From Flavobacteriaceae bacterium (GTDB lineage: Bacteria; Bacteroidota; Bacteroidia; Flavobacteriales; Flavobacteriaceae): a stretch of DNA of 9,320 nt. Both the position numbers and the translations under genes were made by a program. Each line of letters begins with the position of its first letter. The stretch's first letter is position 1. The DNA is taken from the NCBI GenBank assembly GCA_015488935.1, contig WFMU01000292.1, positions 1 to 9,320 of the forward strand, read 5' to 3'. This document shows positions 6,971 through 9,320 of this stretch, one piece after another. The notes beneath the pieces were generated by a model. It had not been told where the DNA came from and ran no database searches. It saw nothing but the letters and a program-made list of their open reading frames with translations.

Positions 6971-8035
6971 ATGACCCAGAAAAATAAAATTTTAGTAGCA
7001 GCACTAAATTGGGGAATTGGACATGCAACACGATGTATTCCGATAATAAAAGCATTACTAAAAGAAGGATTTCAACCAATAATTGCCAGCGATGGCGATG
7101 CACTTATACTATTACAACAAGAATTTCCGAAAATAAAAACCTACCAACTACCGGCATATAATATCCAATATGCAAAAAATGGAAACTATTTAAAGTTAAA
7201 ATTAGCACTGCAAACGCCAAAAATAATTGCAGCAATTCAAAAAGAGCAAAAACAAATTCAAGAAATTGTAAAAAAAGAAAACCTAAAAGGAATTATTTCC
7301 GACAATCGTTTTGGTGTGTATAGTACCAAAATACCATCAATTTATATCACACACCAAGTGCAAGTTGTATCTGGAATTACCACAGAAATTACCACAAAAA
7401 TACATCAGAAAATAATGAAAAATTTTACTGAAATTTGGATTCCAGATTACAAAGAAAAACCAAAATTAGCAGGAAAATTATCAGAAAATAATCCACTAAA
7501 ATTAACATCGAGGTACATCGGTGTTTTGAGTAGATTTAAAGCCAAAAAAGAAAAAGAAAAAAAGAAATATGCTATTTTAGTTTTACTCTCAGGAACAGAA
7601 CCACAACGAAGTATTTTAGAAAAAAAACTAATTAATGAATTTGCAAACCAAACACAAAAAGTGCTCTTTGTACGAGGAATTGTAACAGAAAAACAAACCC
7701 TAAGCAATACCAAACACATTACTTTTGTGAATTTTTTAGCACAAAAAAAATTAGAAAAAGCAATAAACCAAAGCGATTTAGTAATTTCTCGCTCAGGATA
7801 TTCTACCATAATGGATTTGGCAATCTTACAGAAAAAAGCATTTTTTATACCAACACAAGGACAAACGGAACAAGAATATTTAGCAATACACCTACAAAAA
7901 TTAAAAATAGCACCATTTGCAAGTCAAGCTAAATTTAAATTAGAAGATTTACAAAAAATAGCAGCTTATTCAGGTTTTAAAAAGGAGATAGTACAAGAAA
8001 ATAAATTTCCTTTTGCTATTTTTAATCAAGACTAA
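6971..8035 (+). CDS. MurG-like (GT28-type) glycosyltransferase, acceptor unknown
   Basis: A 354-residue, probably cytosolic or membrane-peripheral protein with a GT-B plan. The N-terminal domain begins with a beta-strand and NWGIGHATRC (13-22), equivalent to the glycine-rich GxGH loop of MurG and related GT28 enzymes, and has SDNRFGVYS (110-118). A strongly charged Lys/Glu linker (FKAKKEKEKKK, 189-199) joins it to the second domain, which has LLSGTEPQR (205-213) and the donor-site signature SRSGYSTIMDL (263-273) followed by PTQGQTEQEY (294-303). These match the UDP-sugar-binding half of MurG-like transferases. It is too divergent from MurG, and lacks the setting of a division/cell-wall cluster, to be called murG. 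The gene lies 34 bases after purD, so co-transcription is likely, with a possible extra promoter at 6934. Its 3' end overlaps the end of purK on the other strand by 14 bases. Sugar and acceptor are unknown. Confidence 0.78.
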   Translation: MTQKNKILVAALNWGIGHATRCIPIIKALLKEGFQPIIASDGDALILLQQEFPKIKTYQLPAYNIQYAKNGNYLKLKLALQTPKIIAAIQKEQKQIQEIVKKENLKGIISDNRFGVYSTKIPSIYITHQVQVVSGITTEITTKIHQKIMKNFTEIWIPDYKEKPKLAGKLSENNPLKLTSRYIGVLSRFKAKKEKEKKKYAILVLLSGTEPQRSILEKKLINEFANQTQKVLFVRGIVTEKQTLSNTKHITFVNFLAQKKLEKAINQSDLVISRSGYSTIMDLAILQKKAFFIPTQGQTEQEYLAIHLQKLKIAPFASQAKFKLEDLQKIAAYSGFKKEIVQENKFPFAIFNQD

Positions 8036-9170
8036 TAACTTTAATGGTGTTTTTAACCAATTCCGCCGTTTTACGAGCAGAATTAATATCTGAATCCACA
8101 ATGGTTACATGACCCATTTTTCGAAAAGGTTTGGTGATTTTTTTGCCATAAATATGCGGTGTAACACCCTTTAATTGTAAAATTTCGGACATGTTTTTAT
8201 AATGTACATTACCCTTATAATTTGCAGCACCAACCAAATTAACCATTACAGCAGCAAGTTTACTATCCGTATTACCAAGTGGCAAATTTAAAATAGCTCT
8301 AAGATGTTGTTCAAACTGATTTGTAAAAGAAGCCTCAATACTATAATGACCGCTATTATGTGGTCTAGGCGCAACTTCATTTACTAATAAATTATCATTT
8401 TCTGTTAAAAATAACTCCACAGCAAGTAACCCAACATGCGAAAAAGCATGGGCAACCTGTATGGCAATTTCTTGTGATTTTTTGCTAATTTCATCCGAAA
8501 TTCGTGCAGGACAAAGTACATATTCTACCTGATTAGCATCCGAATTAAATTCCATTTCAACCACAGGATAGGTTTTAATCTCACCATTATTATTACGAGC
8601 AACAATAACTGCCAACTCTTTTTTAAAAGGAATTAAATCTTCGGTAATACAAGCAACATCTGGAAGCGTATCTAAATCCGAATACGTATTCATTTTTTTA
8701 ACACCAGTACCATCATAACCAAACTGTTCTGTTTTCCATATAAAAGGAAAAACCAAATCTGTGTTTTTTAAAGCATCTAAATTTTTAAACCGTTTGTAAT
8801 TGGCAGTAGCAATATTATTTTTTTTGTAAAAATCTTTTTGTAAACCTTTATTCTGGATAATCTGCAATACTTTAGGCTGTGGATAAATAGATAAACCTTC
8901 TTTTTCAAGCTGTAATAAAGCATCAATATTTACATGTTCAATTTCGATGGTTAATACATCTACAGATTTCCCAAAATTATAAACAGTATCATAATCTTTA
9001 ATATTACCAAGTACAAAATTATTTGCAATAGAAGCACAAGGAGCATCCAAAGAATTCTCTAAAACAGAAACAAAAATATCTAATTTTTGTGTTTCGGCAA
9101 GTAGCATTCTACCAAGTTGACCACCACCAAGTATGCCTAATTTAAAATCAGAAGAAAAGTAATTTTTCAA
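8022..9170 (-). CDS. purK: 5-(carboxyamino)imidazole ribonucleotide synthase (N5-CAIR synthetase, ATPase subunit type)
   Basis: PurK carboxylates AIR to N5-CAIR with ATP and bicarbonate; PurE then converts this to CAIR. The 382-residue protein shows LGILGGGQLGRML (11-23), the EIEHVN segment (76-81), the ATP-grasp region KTEQFGYDGTGV (146-157), EDLIPFKKELAVIVAR (177-192), NEVAPRPHNSGHYSIEA (254-270) including the HNSGH signature, QFEQHLRAILNLPLG (275-289) and a C-terminal KPFRKMGHVT (347-356). Length is typical of the family. The start is TTG at 9168-9170: the frame is closed by TAA only four codons upstream and no ATG is available near the N-terminus, while the residues NYFSSDFKLGILGGG are what this family has in flavobacteria as I recall it. 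A good promoter lies 25-55 bases upstream. purE is not adjacent downstream, where the convergent glycosyltransferase gene ends. Confidence 0.96.
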   Translation of the reverse strand: MKNYFSSDFKLGILGGGQLGRMLLAETQKLDIFVSVLENSLDAPCASIANNFVLGNIKDYDTVYNFGKSVDVLTIEIEHVNIDALLQLEKEGLSIYPQPKVLQIIQNKGLQKDFYKKNNIATANYKRFKNLDALKNTDLVFPFIWKTEQFGYDGTGVKKMNTYSDLDTLPDVACITEDLIPFKKELAVIVARNNNGEIKTYPVVEMEFNSDANQVEYVLCPARISDEISKKSQEIAIQVAHAFSHVGLLAVELFLTENDNLLVNEVAPRPHNSGHYSIEASFTNQFEQHLRAILNLPLGNTDSKLAAVMVNLVGAANYKGNVHYKNMSEILQLKGVTPHIYGKKITKPFRKMGHVTIVDSDINSARKTAELVKNTIKVISLD

Positions 9171-9194
9171 TATGCTAGTTTAAAGATTAAAAAA

Positions 9195-9225
9195 CAAAAA
9201 TAAGACGTTTAAATGGAAGAACAAA
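9195..9225 (-). promoter_or_regulatory. Bacteroidota-type promoter for purK (TTTG-N19-TATTTTTG)
   Basis: On the - strand, TTTG (complement of 9222-9225) is followed by exactly 19 bases and then TATTTTTG (complement of 9195-9202). Both boxes match the Bacteroidota sigma-ABfr consensus TTTG / TAnnTTTG at the standard spacing. A start site near 9188-9191 would leave a leader of only about 20 bases before the TTG start codon, too short for a riboswitch, and no purine-rich ribosome-binding site is visible in it. Confidence 0.75.
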
Positions 9226-9320
9226 GGTTTTTATAAAGTCATAATATTACCTACAATCTCATCTAGTCAAGGTTTCATTCCAAATAAAATCCAGACTAAA
9301 AATTTAGCATTGTATCTTAT
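9226..9320. other. upstream region at the right window edge, no gene assigned
   Basis: No complete gene is seen here. Reading the - strand from base 9320, one frame is open for 17 codons to a TGA at 9267-9269 while the other two close at once, so this might be the tail of a gene lying beyond the window, but 17 codons is too little to support a call. No + strand frame of note begins here. The AT palindrome TAATATTA at 9242-9249 lies just upstream of the purK -33 box and may be chance. Confidence 0.3.

Noticed and set aside
7447..7809. 120-codon open frame on the - strand
   Set aside because: It is antisense to the MurG-like gene across its conserved second domain and has low-complexity Phe/Ser content, consistent with a mirror of A-rich Lys codons.
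2410..8825. Runs of eight A or T inside genes (for example near 2410, 3800, 5191, 7743, 8818) as phase-variation tracts
   Set aside because: Such runs are spread through core and accessory genes alike and are expected in DNA this AT-rich; none is long enough, or placed near a start codon, to argue for switching.
9242..9249. TAATATTA palindrome upstream of the purK promoter as an operator
   Set aside because: It is eight bases of pure A/T with no extended symmetry, and such palindromes occur often by chance at this base composition.
1..9320. tRNA, rRNA, riboswitch, CRISPR array, insertion sequence or integrase attachment site
   Set aside because: No cloverleaf-like GC-rich segment, regularly spaced repeat, transposase or integrase motif, or terminal inverted repeat was seen on either strand.

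Overview
The window looks like chromosomal DNA from a Bacteroidota member, most likely a flavobacterium (Flavobacteriaceae); the genus cannot be fixed from the sequence alone. The evidence is the very AT-rich composition, the lack of clear Shine-Dalgarno sequences, a textbook Bacteroidota promoter (TTTG-N19-TAnnTTTG) upstream of purK, and protein sequences of flavobacterial character. No mobile element, RNA gene, CRISPR array or large repeat was seen.

Positions 1-5663 are the distal part of a cell-surface polysaccharide (capsule, O-antigen or exopolysaccharide) locus, all on the + strand. In order it holds the C-terminal part of an O-antigen ligase/polymerase-type membrane protein cut by the window edge, a Wzx-type flippase, a 223-bp gap with two micro-ORFs, a second Wzy-like polymerase, a GT4 glycosyltransferase, and a polyprenyl-phosphate sugar phosphotransferase (WcaJ/WbaP type). 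Together these cover initiation on undecaprenyl phosphate, a glycosyl transfer step, flipping and polymerisation/ligation. Junctions are mostly 4-base stop/start overlaps (ATGA or TTGA), as expected for one translationally coupled operon.

Positions 5644-8035 continue on the same strand into metabolism. purD (GAR synthetase) overlaps the phosphotransferase gene by 20 bases and starts with GTG. It is followed 34 bases later by a MurG-like (GT28-type) glycosyltransferase of unknown acceptor.

Positions 8022-9170 on the - strand encode PurK. It converges on the GT28-like gene with a 14-base tail-to-tail overlap. purK has its own well-formed promoter at 9195-9225 and appears to start with TTG. The last 120 or so bases hold that promoter region and nothing else that can be firmly named.

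Overall this is a recognisable polysaccharide locus whose edge is joined to conserved purine genes. I do not see strong evidence for an undescribed system. The points most worth a second look are the micro-ORF gap before the Wzy-like gene, the coupling of purD to the polysaccharide operon, and the three non-ATG starts.
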